DNA of 64,000 nucleotides. Source: Phytoamicus setariae (lineage in GTDB: Bacteria; Pseudomonadota; Alphaproteobacteria; Rhizobiales; Rhizobiaceae). The notes under the pieces are model-generated. The model did not search any database, had not been told where the DNA came from, and saw only the letters and a list, made by a program, of their open reading frames with translations. Made by a program: the position numbers and the translations under genes. The stretch spans positions 1 to 64,000 of the forward strand of contig NZ_JAEQNC010000003.1 of assembly GCF_016722925.1 (NCBI RefSeq). The letters run 5' to 3'. Positions 55,499-64,000 of this stretch are shown piece by piece (position 1 is the first letter of the stretch; each line of letters starts with the position of its first letter).

Positions 55499-56482
55499 AT
55501 GCGCTTGTTCCGCGCCGCCATCCTGGCTGGCACCGTCGCCGTTATGGCCGCCAGTTCCGCATTTGCCGCCGACGTGAAGATCGGCTTCATCGTAAAGCAG
55601 CCCGAAGAACCCTGGTTCCAGGACGAATGGAAATTCGCCGAGCAGGCCGGCAAGGAAAAAGGCTTTACCGTCGTCAAGATTGGCGCCGAAGACGGCGAAA
55701 AGGTTCAATCGGCGATCGATAATCTGGGCGCCCAGGGCGCGCAGGGCTTCATCATCTGCACCCCCGACGTCAAGCTTGGCCCCGGCATCGTGGCCAAGGC
55801 CGAAGCCAATCAGCTGAAGATGATGACTGTTGATGACAGGCTGGTGGGCGCTGATGGCCAGCCGATGGCAGACGTTCCGCACATGGGCATTTCCGCCACC
55901 AAGATCGGCGAAACTGTCGGCCAAGCGATTGTCGATGAAATGAAGAAGCGCGGCTGGGACATGAAGAATGTCGGTGCGATCCGCGTCTCCTATGACTCGT
56001 TGCCGACCGCCGTGGACCGCGTCGAGGGTGCGATTTCGGTACTCAAGGCGGCCGGGTTCCCGGCCGACAACATCTATGATGCGCCGCAGTCCAAGACGGA
56101 TACCGAAGCAGCCCTCAACGCCTCGACGACCGTTCTGAACAAGCATGCTGATGTGAAGTACTGGATTGCCTTCGGTCTGAACGATGAAGCGGCGCTCGGT
56201 GCTGTTCGCGCATCGGAGTCGGTCGGCATCCCGGCAGAGAACGTCATTGCCGTCGGAATCGGTGGCGCGGAATCGGCAATCAACGAGTTCAAGAAAGCTG
56301 ACGCGACCGGCTTCTACGGCACCGTGATCATCTCGCCGAAGCGTCATGGCTACGAAACGGCGATGAACATGTATAACTGGATCGCCGAAGGCAAGGAGCC
56401 GGAAAAGGTGACCCTGACCTCTGGTTCGCTCGCACTGCGCGGCGATTACGAGAAGGTTCGCAAGGATCTCGGCATCGAGTAA
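55499..56482 (+). CDS. araF: L-arabinose-type ABC transporter substrate-binding protein
   Basis: A 327-residue periplasmic protein. Signal peptide MRLFRAAILAGTVAVMAASS, cleaved after AFA. The mature part, DVKIGFIVKQPEEPWFQDEWKFAEQAGKEKGFTVVKIGAEDGEKVQSAIDNLGAQGAQGFIICTPDVKLGPGI, is characteristic of AraF (KQPEEPWFQDEW). It is the first gene of araFGH and follows AGGGAGAGAG. It delivers L-arabinose, possibly D-galactose or D-fucose. Confidence 0.93.
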   Translation: MRLFRAAILAGTVAVMAASSAFAADVKIGFIVKQPEEPWFQDEWKFAEQAGKEKGFTVVKIGAEDGEKVQSAIDNLGAQGAQGFIICTPDVKLGPGIVAKAEANQLKMMTVDDRLVGADGQPMADVPHMGISATKIGETVGQAIVDEMKKRGWDMKNVGAIRVSYDSLPTAVDRVEGAISVLKAAGFPADNIYDAPQSKTDTEAALNASTTVLNKHADVKYWIAFGLNDEAALGAVRASESVGIPAENVIAVGIGGAESAINEFKKADATGFYGTVIISPKRHGYETAMNMYNWIAEGKEPEKVTLTSGSLALRGDYEKVRKDLGIE

Positions 56483-56547
56483 CCTTCTGGCCAATGACTA
56501 TCCCCGGTGGCGGCTGATGTCGCCTCCGGGCTTCGGGCGGGGGGATC

Positions 56548-58053
56548 ATGGCATTTCTTGAATTCAATCACATTTCCAAGGGTTACCCCGGCGTCCAGGC
56601 TTTGAAGGACGTTTCCTTCGGGGTCACCAAGGGTGCCGTACACGGCCTCATGGGCGAAAACGGGGCCGGCAAATCAACGCTGATCCGCGTGCTGTCGGGC
56701 GACCAGTCCGCCGACGAGGGCGCTATCTTCATCGACGGCGTCGAGCAGAAATATGCATCCGTGCGCGACGCCTTTCACGCTGGCGTGATCGTCATCCACC
56801 AGGAATTGCAGCTGGTGCCGGAACTGACGGTCGCAGAGAATCTGTGGCTCGGACGATTTCCGGCCAAGGGCGGGGTCATCAGCGGCCGCTTGCTCCTTGA
56901 GACCGTCAAGCAGAGACTTGACGACATCGGCATAGATGTCGATCCGAACGCCAAGGTCGCAACGCTTTCGATTGGCGAGCGGCAGATGGTGGAAATCGCC
57001 AAAGCCGTCATGCTGGACGCACGCGTGATCGCGCTCGACGAACCGACCTCATCGCTCTCGTCGCGCGAAAGCGAGATCCTGTTTGCCTTGATCGACAAGC
57101 TGAAGGCGAAGGGTACGGTCATTCTCTATGTCTCGCACCGCCTTGACGAGATTTTCCGGCTTTGCGACAGCCTGACGGTTCTGCGCGACGGCAAGCTCGC
57201 CGCCCACCATCCAGCCATCGCCGACGTGACCCGCGAGCAGATCATCTCCGAAATGGTCGGCCGCGAAATCAGCGATATCTGGAACTGGCGTGCACGTCCG
57301 CTCGGCGACGTCAGGCTCGACGTGAAGAATCTGGCCGGAGCCAGCCTTCCCACGCCAATCAGCTTTTCAGTTCGTCGTGGCGAAATTCTCGGCTTCTTCG
57401 GCCTGATCGGGGCCGGGCGCAGCGAGATGGCACGGCTGCTTTATGGTGCCGATCATCGGAGCCAGGGTTCTGTCAGCATCGATGGCGTTGCAATCGCCCC
57501 CAGCAGTCCCGGAGCAGCCATCCATGCCGGCATGGTGCTTTGCCCGGAGGACCGCAAGCATGACGGCATCATCCAAGGCCGTTCGATCGAGGAAAATATC
57601 GCCATTTCCTCGCGCCGGCATTTTTCGCCGTTCGGAATACTGAGCCTCAGGAAGGAAGCCGCACTTGCGGACCAGTTCATTGCCAAGCTGAGGGTAAGAA
57701 CGCCCTCGCGCAAGCAGGACATCATCAACCTCTCTGGTGGCAATCAGCAGAAGGTCATTCTCGGCCGCTGGCTGTCCGAACAGGGGATCAAGGTACTGGT
57801 GATCGATGAGCCGACACGCGGAATCGATGTCGGTGCCAAGTCGGAAATCTATGAGATCCTCTTTGAACTGGCCGCCGATGGCATGGCGATCGTGATGATT
57901 TCCAGCGAGCTTCCGGAGGTCATGGGAATCTCCGACCGTATCATCGTCATGTGTGGCGGCAGCGTCGCCGCGACAGTCGAGCGCAGCAATTTCAACGAGC
58001 ACAGCATTCTGACCGCGGCGCTGCCCGACAAGAATGCGGCCGGCAACGTCTAG
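56548..58053 (+). CDS. araG: L-arabinose ABC transporter ATP-binding protein
   Basis: A 501-residue double ATPase. First cassette: Walker A GENGAGKST, signature LSIGERQMVEIAKAV, Walker B VIALDEPTSSLS. Second cassette: GLIGAGRSE (degenerate Walker A), LSGGNQQKVILGRWL and LVIDEPTRGID. This layout is that of AraG/RbsA/XylG. It lies between araF (65 bases) and araH (11 bases). Confidence 0.95.
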   Translation: MAFLEFNHISKGYPGVQALKDVSFGVTKGAVHGLMGENGAGKSTLIRVLSGDQSADEGAIFIDGVEQKYASVRDAFHAGVIVIHQELQLVPELTVAENLWLGRFPAKGGVISGRLLLETVKQRLDDIGIDVDPNAKVATLSIGERQMVEIAKAVMLDARVIALDEPTSSLSSRESEILFALIDKLKAKGTVILYVSHRLDEIFRLCDSLTVLRDGKLAAHHPAIADVTREQIISEMVGREISDIWNWRARPLGDVRLDVKNLAGASLPTPISFSVRRGEILGFFGLIGAGRSEMARLLYGADHRSQGSVSIDGVAIAPSSPGAAIHAGMVLCPEDRKHDGIIQGRSIEENIAISSRRHFSPFGILSLRKEAALADQFIAKLRVRTPSRKQDIINLSGGNQQKVILGRWLSEQGIKVLVIDEPTRGIDVGAKSEIYEILFELAADGMAIVMISSELPEVMGISDRIIVMCGGSVAATVERSNFNEHSILTAALPDKNAAGNV

Positions 58054-58064
58054 GATCGATAGCA

Positions 58065-59015
58065 ATGAATTCGTTGAAAAAACTCTTTCTCGGCGAGCAG
58101 GGGCTGGTGGTGATCTTCGCGGCCGCCTTCGTGATCGTCTCGATCCTCGTGCCGAACTTTCTTACTGAGCGCAATATGCTCGGGCTTCTACAGTCCGTCG
58201 TGACGATCGGTATCGTGTCCTGCACGATGATGTTCTGTCTCGCTTCGCGGGATTTCGACCTTTCGGTCGGCTCGACCGTGGCTTTTTCGGGCATGATTGC
58301 GGTGATGGCCTCCAACGCCACGGGCTCGATTGTGCTCGGCCTGTTGTCGGCTGTCATCTGCGGCGGCATTGTCGGCCTGCTCAACGGGGTTATCATCGCC
58401 CGCTTCCGTATCAACGCCCTGATCACCACGCTTGCCACCATGCAGATCGTGCGCGGCCTGGCGCTGATTGCGTCGGACGGCCGCGCCGTCGGCATCAACG
58501 ATCCAGCTTTCTATCAGCTGGCGCTGTCGAAGTTCCTGACCGTACCGACGCCGATCTGGGTCATGGCTGTGCTATTCATCTTCTTCGGCTTCGTGCTCAA
58601 TCGCACCGTCTTCGGCAAGAACACGCTGGCGATCGGCGGCAATCCGGAGGCCTCAAGACTCGCGGGCGTCAATGTCGCCAACATGCGCATCTGGATCTTC
58701 GCACTACAAGGCCTGGTCTGCGGAATAGCCGGCATCCTGCTTGCCTCCCGCATCACGTCCGGCCAGCCGAATGCTGCGACGGGGCTCGAGCTGTCGGTGA
58801 TCTCTGCCTGCGTACTCGGTGGCGTCTCGCTGGCCGGTGGCCGTGCGGCGATGAGCGGCGTGATTGTCGGGGTGCTGATCATGGGCATTGCCGAAAATGT
58901 CATGAACCTGCTTAATATCCAGGCATTCTATCAGTACGTCGTGCGCGGGCTGATCCTCCTCGTTGCCGTCCTGCTGGATAACCTCCGCTCCGCTGCGGCC
59001 GGAAGACGAAGCTAG
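58065..59015 (+). CDS. araH: L-arabinose ABC transporter permease
   Basis: A 316-residue membrane protein starting at the ATG at 58065. It carries about ten hydrophobic segments and the conserved CLASRDFDLSVGSTVAFSGMIAVMAS and VLGGVSLAGGRAAMSGVIVGVLIMGIAENVMNLL of AraH permeases. It closes the araFGH operon, followed by a hairpin at 59048. Confidence 0.95.
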   Translation: MNSLKKLFLGEQGLVVIFAAAFVIVSILVPNFLTERNMLGLLQSVVTIGIVSCTMMFCLASRDFDLSVGSTVAFSGMIAVMASNATGSIVLGLLSAVICGGIVGLLNGVIIARFRINALITTLATMQIVRGLALIASDGRAVGINDPAFYQLALSKFLTVPTPIWVMAVLFIFFGFVLNRTVFGKNTLAIGGNPEASRLAGVNVANMRIWIFALQGLVCGIAGILLASRITSGQPNAATGLELSVISACVLGGVSLAGGRAAMSGVIVGVLIMGIAENVMNLLNIQAFYQYVVRGLILLVAVLLDNLRSAAAGRRS

Positions 59016-59047
59016 TCCCGCATCTGCGCAATGCACAGCTTTCGGTA

Positions 59048-59073
59048 GGGTGAGCCGCTTCGGCGGCTCACCC
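59048..59073 (+). terminator. araFGH terminator hairpin
   Basis: GGGTGAGCCGC (59048-59058), loop TTCG, GCGGCTCACCC (59063-59073): an 11-bp perfect stem with the very stable UUCG tetraloop, 32 bases after the araH stop. No long T run follows. Confidence 0.75.
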
Positions 59074-59356
59074 CTTGCAGCACGTTGCCGCGGAATACCT
59101 TTCCATCAACTGACCCGGAACGAGGGCTCACTGAGCGGCGCCGGTTGTGCGGACGAGCTTCCCGCAGGAGCCGTTCATGCCTGGGCGATGCCGTAATTTC
59201 GGGCGCCATCAACTGCCTTGGATTCAGCTCGAAATCAGTAAATCGCTTGAGCTCTCTGGAGGTCTCGAATTTTTTGCGCTTCATACGAGTACTGGAGCGC
59301 CGAACGCCAAAACCGGCGATTCAATGCACTCACATACCATTGATTTCACAAAAAAA
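59074..59356. other. Intergenic stretch without a recognisable gene
   Basis: About 280 bases between the araFGH hairpin and the tRNA gene. No convincing reading frame, repeat or RNA was seen. It has a lower GC patch (TTTCACAAAAAAATGG at its end) next to the tRNA 3' end, which on the minus strand gives a T-rich stretch suitable for terminating the tRNA transcript. Confidence 0.5.
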
Positions 59357-59432
59357 TGGTGCCGCTTGCAGGACTCGAACCTGCGACCCCATCATTACGA
59401 ATGATGTGCTCTACCACCTGAGCTAAAGCGGC
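59357..59432 (-). tRNA. tRNA-Thr (anticodon CGT)
   Basis: 76 bases on the minus strand from 59432 to 59357. Acceptor stem GCCGCTT with AAGCGGC, D arm GCTC..GAGC, anticodon stem-loop CATCA-TTCGTAA-TGATG giving anticodon CGT, T arm GCAGG-TTCGAGT-CCTGC, discriminator A and encoded CCA. A T-rich stretch follows the 3' end. No integrated element was seen at its 3' end. Confidence 0.95.
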
Positions 59433-59589
59433 AACCGTGCGCCGGCGATGCCGGGACAGCAGTTATGCGGGCGCTGATACCGAAAATGTTTCGTCTTTGC
59501 AAGTCGATATCGGAGAATTCCTCATCACAAATGCAACATTCCCAAATCGCCACCTTTGGGAACGCTCCTTGTGCTGCGCGATCGCCATG

Positions 59590-60549
59590 TCAGCCGCAAA
59601 GCCGGCTCCTGGCTGCCCGGTATTCCGTTTCAAGGCGACCGACCAGAACCTCGACGGGCTCCACGGCCTTGACGGCCGAAATCCCCTGCCCGCAGCCCCA
59701 TATTTCCTTCCAGGCCTTCGGACCTGATTCGGTCTTGTTGAAATCCATCTTCTTCGGATCCGCTTCCGGCAGCTTCTCCGGGTCCATACCCTGGGCGACA
59801 ATCGAACCCCTGAGGTAATTGCCATGAATGCCGGTGAAGTAGTTGGAGTAGACGATATCGTCGGCGCGACCCTCGACGATCATCTGCTTGTAGGCATCGG
59901 TCGCGCGGGCTTCAGGTGTGGCAATGAAGGGTGAACCGATATAGGCCATGTCAGCGCCCATCGCCTGGGCAGCGAGAATCGCGCCGCCATTGGCAATCGC
60001 ACCCGACAACAGCAGCGGCCCGTCGAACCATTCGCGGATTTCCTGCACAAGTGCGAATGGCGACAACTTGCCGGCATGTCCCCCTGCCCCGGTCGCCACC
60101 GCTATCAGCCCGTCGGCACCCTTGCGAATTGCCGAATTGGCGTGGCGATTGTTGATCACATCGTGCAGCACGATGCCTCCATAGGAGTGGACTGCGTCGT
60201 TGACCTCGGGCACCGCCCCCAAAGACGAGATGACGATCGGCACCTTGTATTTGACGCACATTTCCAGATCGTGCTGCAGTCGCGTGTTGGTCGCATGGAC
60301 AATCTGGTTGACGGCAAATGGCGCCGCCTTGCGATCGGGGTTTGCTCTGTCATGGGCTGCAAGCGTCTCGGTGATCTCCGCAAGCCATTCATCGAGCTGG
60401 CTTTCGGGCCGGGCGTTGAGCGCCGGAAACGAGCCGACCACACCTGCCTTGCATTGCGCAATGACGAGTTCAGGATGAGAGATGATGAACATCGGCGACG
60501 CGACAACCGGTATGCGCAGATTGTCCGCGAGAATGGAAGGCAAAGTCAT
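59590..60549 (-). CDS. NAD(P)H-dependent flavin oxidoreductase / nitronate monooxygenase family
   Basis: A 319-residue FMN-binding TIM barrel from the ATG at 60549. Opening RIPVVASPMFIISHPELVIAQCKAGVVGSFPALNARP, VISSLGAVPEV, LIAVATGAGGHAGKLSPFALVQEIREWFDGPLLLSGAIANGGAILAAQAMGADMAYIGSPFIAT, matching the 2-nitropropane dioxygenase (NMO) family. GAGGHAG binds the flavin phosphate and contains the His usually used for catalysis. Monocistronic by position. Real substrate unknown; members oxidise alkyl nitronates or act as enoyl/quinone reductases. Confidence 0.88.
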   Translation of the reverse strand: MTLPSILADNLRIPVVASPMFIISHPELVIAQCKAGVVGSFPALNARPESQLDEWLAEITETLAAHDRANPDRKAAPFAVNQIVHATNTRLQHDLEMCVKYKVPIVISSLGAVPEVNDAVHSYGGIVLHDVINNRHANSAIRKGADGLIAVATGAGGHAGKLSPFALVQEIREWFDGPLLLSGAIANGGAILAAQAMGADMAYIGSPFIATPEARATDAYKQMIVEGRADDIVYSNYFTGIHGNYLRGSIVAQGMDPEKLPEADPKKMDFNKTESGPKAWKEIWGCGQGISAVKAVEPVEVLVGRLETEYRAARSRLCG

Positions 60550-60790
60550 GAACACTCCCTATGCAAGCCGAAATGCGGCGATCCTCGCGACGTACTATTG
60601 GGCATCGGGCAAGATTGTTCAACCTTGAATTTCCTGTGGCAACTGACCGGGGAGGTTTTTGCCGATCATGGGGATTTTGCCGGGGAGAGGTTCCATCCCG
60701 GGGCCGCCAAGCGCTTGCCAAGCAGGAAATGAAAGATTACCGAAGTATGAAATGCGGCCGCCAACAACGGCGTTACCAGGGTAGATTTTA

Positions 60791-62071
60791 TTGAGCGGAC
60801 TGGAACAGGCTATTCGAAATGCGTTGGAACGGGCCGAGCGGACCGATCCGGATATTCGTGCGCGCATCTACCAGTCCGCGCGCAATGCGCTTGATGCCGG
60901 ACTGCGCAAGCAGGAAATCGTCGACGCAGACGTGATCGGTCGACAGCGGCAGCGGCTGGAGGCGACGATCCGCGCCATTGAGGTAGAGGAACTCCAACGA
61001 CCGGGCAGCCTTGCGCGCGTTGACAAGGCGATCTTCGAGCCCCCCTTGGAAGAGCCGGAGGAAGACACCCATCCGGTGTTCACGTCCTCGCCCGATGTCG
61101 TTGCGATGGAGCCCGAACCCGAGCGCTCTCATCACGCGCCTGCCGCACCGTCTGTATTTCGTGACGATGCCCCCATTGCCCGGTCCAACGATCCACACGA
61201 CGACGATGGCTCCCTGGGGGACATGTCCGCCACGCGTGACGGTCGCCCGAGAGGCAAGGCCCTGATAGGCGATCTGGCCGGATTGACGCGCGAGGAACGG
61301 CGCTCGTCCCGCAAACAGAAGCGGGCCCGCCATGAGGAAGAAGATCCCGCCTGGGCCGATCCATCGACCCCCGCGGGCAAAAGCGTTCCAGCCGCAAAGC
61401 GCTCGCGTCGCCGCCGGCGCGGTTCCTTCCTGGTGTCGCTGTTCGTCTATTCCGTGCTTGTGGGCGTGGTCGCTGTCGGTGTCTGGTGGGTCTATGCGAC
61501 AGGTATGCTCGATGCAGCGCTCAAGGGAAGCAGCGAATTCGATCTCGTGCCGAAGGAACTGAAGGGTGAAGACTTCGAGCCACAGCGCAAACAGACCCGC
61601 CTTGACCCGCTGCGTGGATTTTCGGGCGACTGGGTGGATATCTACAAGCCGAACGGAACGTCCGGGGTCACGCCGCGCTCATCGGCAACCGTGACGGCCG
61701 CCAACGACAGCGATGGCGCCGCAGTCAGCATCGCCTCCAATGCACCTGATCAGGATGGCGAGGTTCTGATCGAGGTCCCCGCCAGCATCCTGCAGGAGCT
61801 GGCCGGCAAGACATCGACACTCGCCGTCACCCTGCGCGCCGATGGCGACAAGCCCTCGCAAATCTACATCCAGTGCGAGTTCACGACGCTGGGCGATTGC
61901 GGCCGCCATCGTTTCACCGTTTCCAACGAACGAGTGGACGAGCTGATCCAGATGAAATTCGACGGCAAGCTTGGCCCGACCGAGCCGGGCCACATCGTCA
62001 TCAACAGCGACCTGACCGGCCAGGGCCGCGCCATCCGGCTTTATGGCGTCCGCGTACTGCCCGGCTCCTGA
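60791..62071 (+). CDS. Bitopic membrane protein of unknown function
   Basis: A 426-residue protein starting with TTG at 60791. Residues 1-70 are helical and charged (LEQAIRNALERAERTDPDIRARIYQSARNALD; RQRQRLEATIRAIEVEEL), perhaps a coiled coil. Residues 75-205 are low-complexity, acidic then basic. A transmembrane helix spans 213-238 (FLVSLFVYSVLVGVVAVGVWWVY), preceded by RSRRRRR, so the N-terminus should be cytoplasmic. The C-terminal 190 residues would be periplasmic and look like a beta-rich domain. It is convergent with phoB. I do not recognise a known domain. Confidence 0.7.
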   Translation: MSGLEQAIRNALERAERTDPDIRARIYQSARNALDAGLRKQEIVDADVIGRQRQRLEATIRAIEVEELQRPGSLARVDKAIFEPPLEEPEEDTHPVFTSSPDVVAMEPEPERSHHAPAAPSVFRDDAPIARSNDPHDDDGSLGDMSATRDGRPRGKALIGDLAGLTREERRSSRKQKRARHEEEDPAWADPSTPAGKSVPAAKRSRRRRRGSFLVSLFVYSVLVGVVAVGVWWVYATGMLDAALKGSSEFDLVPKELKGEDFEPQRKQTRLDPLRGFSGDWVDIYKPNGTSGVTPRSSATVTAANDSDGAAVSIASNAPDQDGEVLIEVPASILQELAGKTSTLAVTLRADGDKPSQIYIQCEFTTLGDCGRHRFTVSNERVDELIQMKFDGKLGPTEPGHIVINSDLTGQGRAIRLYGVRVLPGS

Positions 62072-62092
62072 CGCAGCCGTCGGGACGCACTG

Positions 62093-62776
62093 TCAGACTT
62101 CCATGGCGTAGCCGGCGCCCCGCACCGTGCGGATGACATCCGGCATGGTCGAAAGATTGAGCGCCTTCCTCAGGCGCCCGACATGCACGTCGACGGTCCG
62201 TTCATCGACGTAAATGTCGTGCCCCCAGACGCCATCGAGCAACTGCGAGCGCGAGAAAACGCGGCCGGGCGAGGCCATGAAGAATTCCAGTAACTTGAAC
62301 TCGGTCGGCCCGAGGCGGATCTCGCGCGAGCGGCGGTGGACCCGATAGGTTTCCCGATCGAGTTCGACATCGCCGCATTTGAGCAGCGACGAGATCGCAT
62401 TCGGCCGCACGCGGCGCAGCATCGCCTTGACCCGCGCCATCAGCTCCGGCGTCGAGAATGGCTTGACCACGTAGTCGTCGGCGCCTGTGGACAGGCCACG
62501 CACCCGTTCACTTTCCTCGCCGCGCGCCGTCAGCATGATGACCGGCAACCTCTCGGTCTCGGGACGCATACGCAGGCGACGGCAAAGTTCGATTCCGGAA
62601 ACACCCGGCAGCATCCAGTCGAGCAACAGAAGATCGGGAACCCGTTCCTGCAAGCGGATGTCCGCCTCGTCGCCGCGTGGGATCACTTCGACTTCATAGC
62701 CTTCGGCTTCGAGATTGTAGCTGAGCAGAGTACCCAGCGCTTCTTCATCTTCGACAACCATAATCCTTGGCTGCAT
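62093..62776 (-). CDS. phoB: Phosphate regulon response regulator PhoB
   Basis: A 227-residue OmpR-family regulator: MQPRIMVVEDEEALGTLLSYNLEAEGYEVEV, acceptor Asp53 in LLLLDWMLPG, Lys in VKPFSTPELMARV, winged helix LGPTEFKLLEFFMASPGRVFSRSQLLDGVWGHDIYVDERTVDVHVGRLRKAL, which is PhoB-specific text. It lies downstream of phoU and pstB on the same strand, the usual rhizobial order. It activates Pho-box promoters under phosphate limitation. Confidence 0.97.
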   Translation of the reverse strand: MQPRIMVVEDEEALGTLLSYNLEAEGYEVEVIPRGDEADIRLQERVPDLLLLDWMLPGVSGIELCRRLRMRPETERLPVIMLTARGEESERVRGLSTGADDYVVKPFSTPELMARVKAMLRRVRPNAISSLLKCGDVELDRETYRVHRRSREIRLGPTEFKLLEFFMASPGRVFSRSQLLDGVWGHDIYVDERTVDVHVGRLRKALNLSTMPDVIRTVRGAGYAMEV

Positions 62777-62840
62777 TTAATAGTCGCTCCATTTCGATGG
62801 ACATCCGCGCGCTTGGGAGGACGCGCGGATGTTCGATGGT

Positions 62841-63554
62841 TTATTCGGCGGGCTGCACCACGGTCGCGGTATTGTCGTCCTTCGGACGTTCGCCCGCGGG
62901 CTGCTCGCCGGTCTTCATGTAGTAAATGGTTTCGGCGATGTTCGTGGCATGATCGCCGATGCGCTCGATGTTCTTGGCGCAAAACAGCAGATGCGTGCAG
63001 GGCGTGATGTTGCGCGGATCTTCCATCATATATGTCAGCATCTCGCGAAACAGCGAGGTGTACATCGCGTCGATCTCTTCGTCCCGGCGGCGGATCGCCT
63101 CGGCCTTTTCCGCCGAGCGCGTGGAATAGACGTCCAGCACATCCTTGAGCTGGGAAAGAGCGAGTTCCGCAAGATGCTCGATGCCGCGGGCCAGCGGCCG
63201 GGGAATGCCAGAGCTCTGCACCGCGATGACGCGCTTGGCATTCGACTTGCCGAGGTCGCCAACGCGCTCGAGGTCGGCGGCGATACGAAGCGAGCCGATG
63301 ATTTCGCGCAGGTCCGACGCAACAGGCTGGCGCTTGGCGATCATCAAGATTGCGCTGTCGCCGATGTCACGCTCGGTTTTATCGACCAGGACGTCCTGGG
63401 AGATCACCCGCTGCGCCAAAGCCGCATCGGAGGTGACGAGTGCGCGGATCGAGTCCGAGACCATCTGCTCGGCCATGCCGCCCATTTCGGCGATGCCGCG
63501 GGCAAGGTGTTTCAGCTCGTCGTCGAATACGGAATAGATATGTGATGTAACCAT
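62841..63554 (-). CDS. phoU: Phosphate signalling regulator PhoU
   Basis: A 237-residue PhoU with its two three-helix PhoU repeats: EMGGMAEQMVSDSIRAL in the first and LREIIGSLRIAADLERVGDLGKSNAKR (metal-binding E/DxxxD region), then ITPCTHLLFCAKNIERIGDHATNIAETIYY in the second. It links the Pst transporter to PhoR-PhoB signalling. It lies between phoB and pstB with 39 bases to pstB. Confidence 0.97.
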   Translation of the reverse strand: MVTSHIYSVFDDELKHLARGIAEMGGMAEQMVSDSIRALVTSDAALAQRVISQDVLVDKTERDIGDSAILMIAKRQPVASDLREIIGSLRIAADLERVGDLGKSNAKRVIAVQSSGIPRPLARGIEHLAELALSQLKDVLDVYSTRSAEKAEAIRRRDEEIDAMYTSLFREMLTYMMEDPRNITPCTHLLFCAKNIERIGDHATNIAETIYYMKTGEQPAGERPKDDNTATVVQPAE

Positions 63555-63593
63555 GACAGGAACTCCAGGCCCGCAAGAGCAGGCGAAATATGA

Positions 63594-64000
63594 TCAACCA
63601 AAACGGCCCATGATGTAATCCTGGGTGCGCTGGTCATCCGGATTGGTGAAAATCTTGTCGGTATCGTTTTCCTCGACGAGATAGCCGAGGTGGAACATGG
63701 CGGTGCGCTGGGAAACGCGCGCCGCCTGCTGCATCGAGTGGGTGACGATCACAATCGTGAAGTTCTCGCGAAGTTCATGGATTAGTTCCTCGACCTTCGC
63801 GGTTGCGATGGGATCGAGTGCCGAGCAGGGTTCGTCCATCAGGATGACTTCTGGGCTGACAGCAACCGCGCGGGCGATGCACAGGCGCTGCTGCTGGCCG
63901 CCGGACAAACCGGTGCCCGGCTCATGCAAGCGATCCTTTACCTCATTCCACAAGCCGGCGCGCTGCAGGCTCGATTCGACGATCTGGTCGAGCTGGGCCT
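63594..64000 (-). CDS. pstB: Phosphate ABC transporter ATP-binding protein PstB (partial, C-terminal part)
   Basis: About 135 C-terminal residues; the frame continues past the right edge, so the start and Walker A are not visible. Seen are [62 protein letters not shown] (signature, Walker B, D-loop) and the H-loop [15 protein letters not shown], with the ending [10 protein letters not shown] typical of PstB. It energises PstSCAB phosphate uptake. Confidence 0.97.
   Translation of the reverse strand, partial: AQLDQIVESSLQRAGLWNEVKDRLHEPGTGLSGGQQQRLCIARAVAVSPEVILMDEPCSALDPIATAKVEELIHELRENFTIVIVTHSMQQAARVSQRTAMFHLGYLVEENDTDKIFTNPDDQRTQDYIMGRFG

Noticed and set aside
59357-59432. tRNA gene as an attachment site for an integrated element
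   Set aside because: No integrase, no repeated tRNA 3' end and no change in gene type were seen on either side.

Overview
The window looks like chromosomal DNA of an alphaproteobacterium of the order Hyphomicrobiales, most likely a member of the Rhizobiaceae. The grounds are the high GC, the PhoB-PhoU-PstB block, many ABC uptake systems with dedicated regulators, and a nonphosphorylative pentose locus. This placement rests on gene content; no rRNA or other phylogenetic marker is present. No phage, insertion sequence or CRISPR array was seen. One tRNA gene (Thr, anticodon CGT) lies at 59357-59432.

Layout. (1) 1-4648: a minus-strand operon for arginine derivatives: amino-acid ABC permease (cut by the edge) and binding protein, a DDAH-type amidinohydrolase, a CtlX-type citrulline hydrolase and ornithine cyclodeaminase, with a divergent Lrp/AsnC regulator. 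On paper it converts methylarginine to citrulline, ornithine and proline. (2) 4689-10847: RpiR regulator, a polyamine-type ABC importer (binding protein divergent from ATPase and two permeases) and a DmpA-type P1 peptidase. (3) 10918-17599: DMT exporter with divergent LysR regulator, a DUF937 membrane protein, and an XRE-cupin regulator divergent from a cupin gene and a dimethylglycine-demethylase-like flavoprotein. (4) 17907-23670: a small ferredoxin-like-fold protein, a PepSY / response regulator / histidine kinase operon divergent from an RTX protein with a Pho-box-like repeat between them, then an aldo/keto reductase, a cupin hydroxynitrile-lyase homologue and a LysR regulator.

(5) 23757-33726 is the most interesting part: an unfamiliar catabolic cluster. 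It has an aryl-CoA ligase on the minus strand. Divergent from it, across a perfect TetR-like palindrome, lies a tightly packed operon: a NicX-type ring-cleavage dioxygenase homologue, an acyl-CoA-dehydrogenase-fold protein without the usual catalytic glutamate (likely a flavin monooxygenase), an SRPBCC-alpha/beta hydrolase fusion, TetR, a glutamine-synthetase-like gamma-glutamyl ligase, a flavin reductase fused to a LysR effector-binding domain, and an MFS transporter. I infer a pathway for an aromatic or N-heteroaromatic, probably amine-bearing, compound in which the flavin reductase may be gated by substrate.

(6) 33820-50005: sugar and sugar-acid catabolism: uxuA with a divergent FadR-type regulator; an operon of SDR, Gfo/Idh/MocA, TIM-barrel isomerase, alpha/beta hydrolase and a pentulose/hexulose-phosphate epimerase; DeoR; a ribose/fructose-type ABC importer; SorC; then an operon of LacD-like aldolase, an unusual ROK kinase-P-loop kinase fusion, a PfkB kinase and GatZ. 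The last two match the tagatose-6-phosphate route known from Agrobacterium. (7) 50025-59015: nonphosphorylative L-arabinose-type pathway: araFGH importer, sugar dehydrogenase, IlvD/Edd pentonate dehydratase, a DHDPS-family ketodeoxy-acid enzyme and two FadR-type regulators. (8) 59357-64000: tRNA-Thr, a nitronate-monooxygenase-like protein, an unknown membrane protein and phoB-phoU-pstB (pstB cut by the edge).
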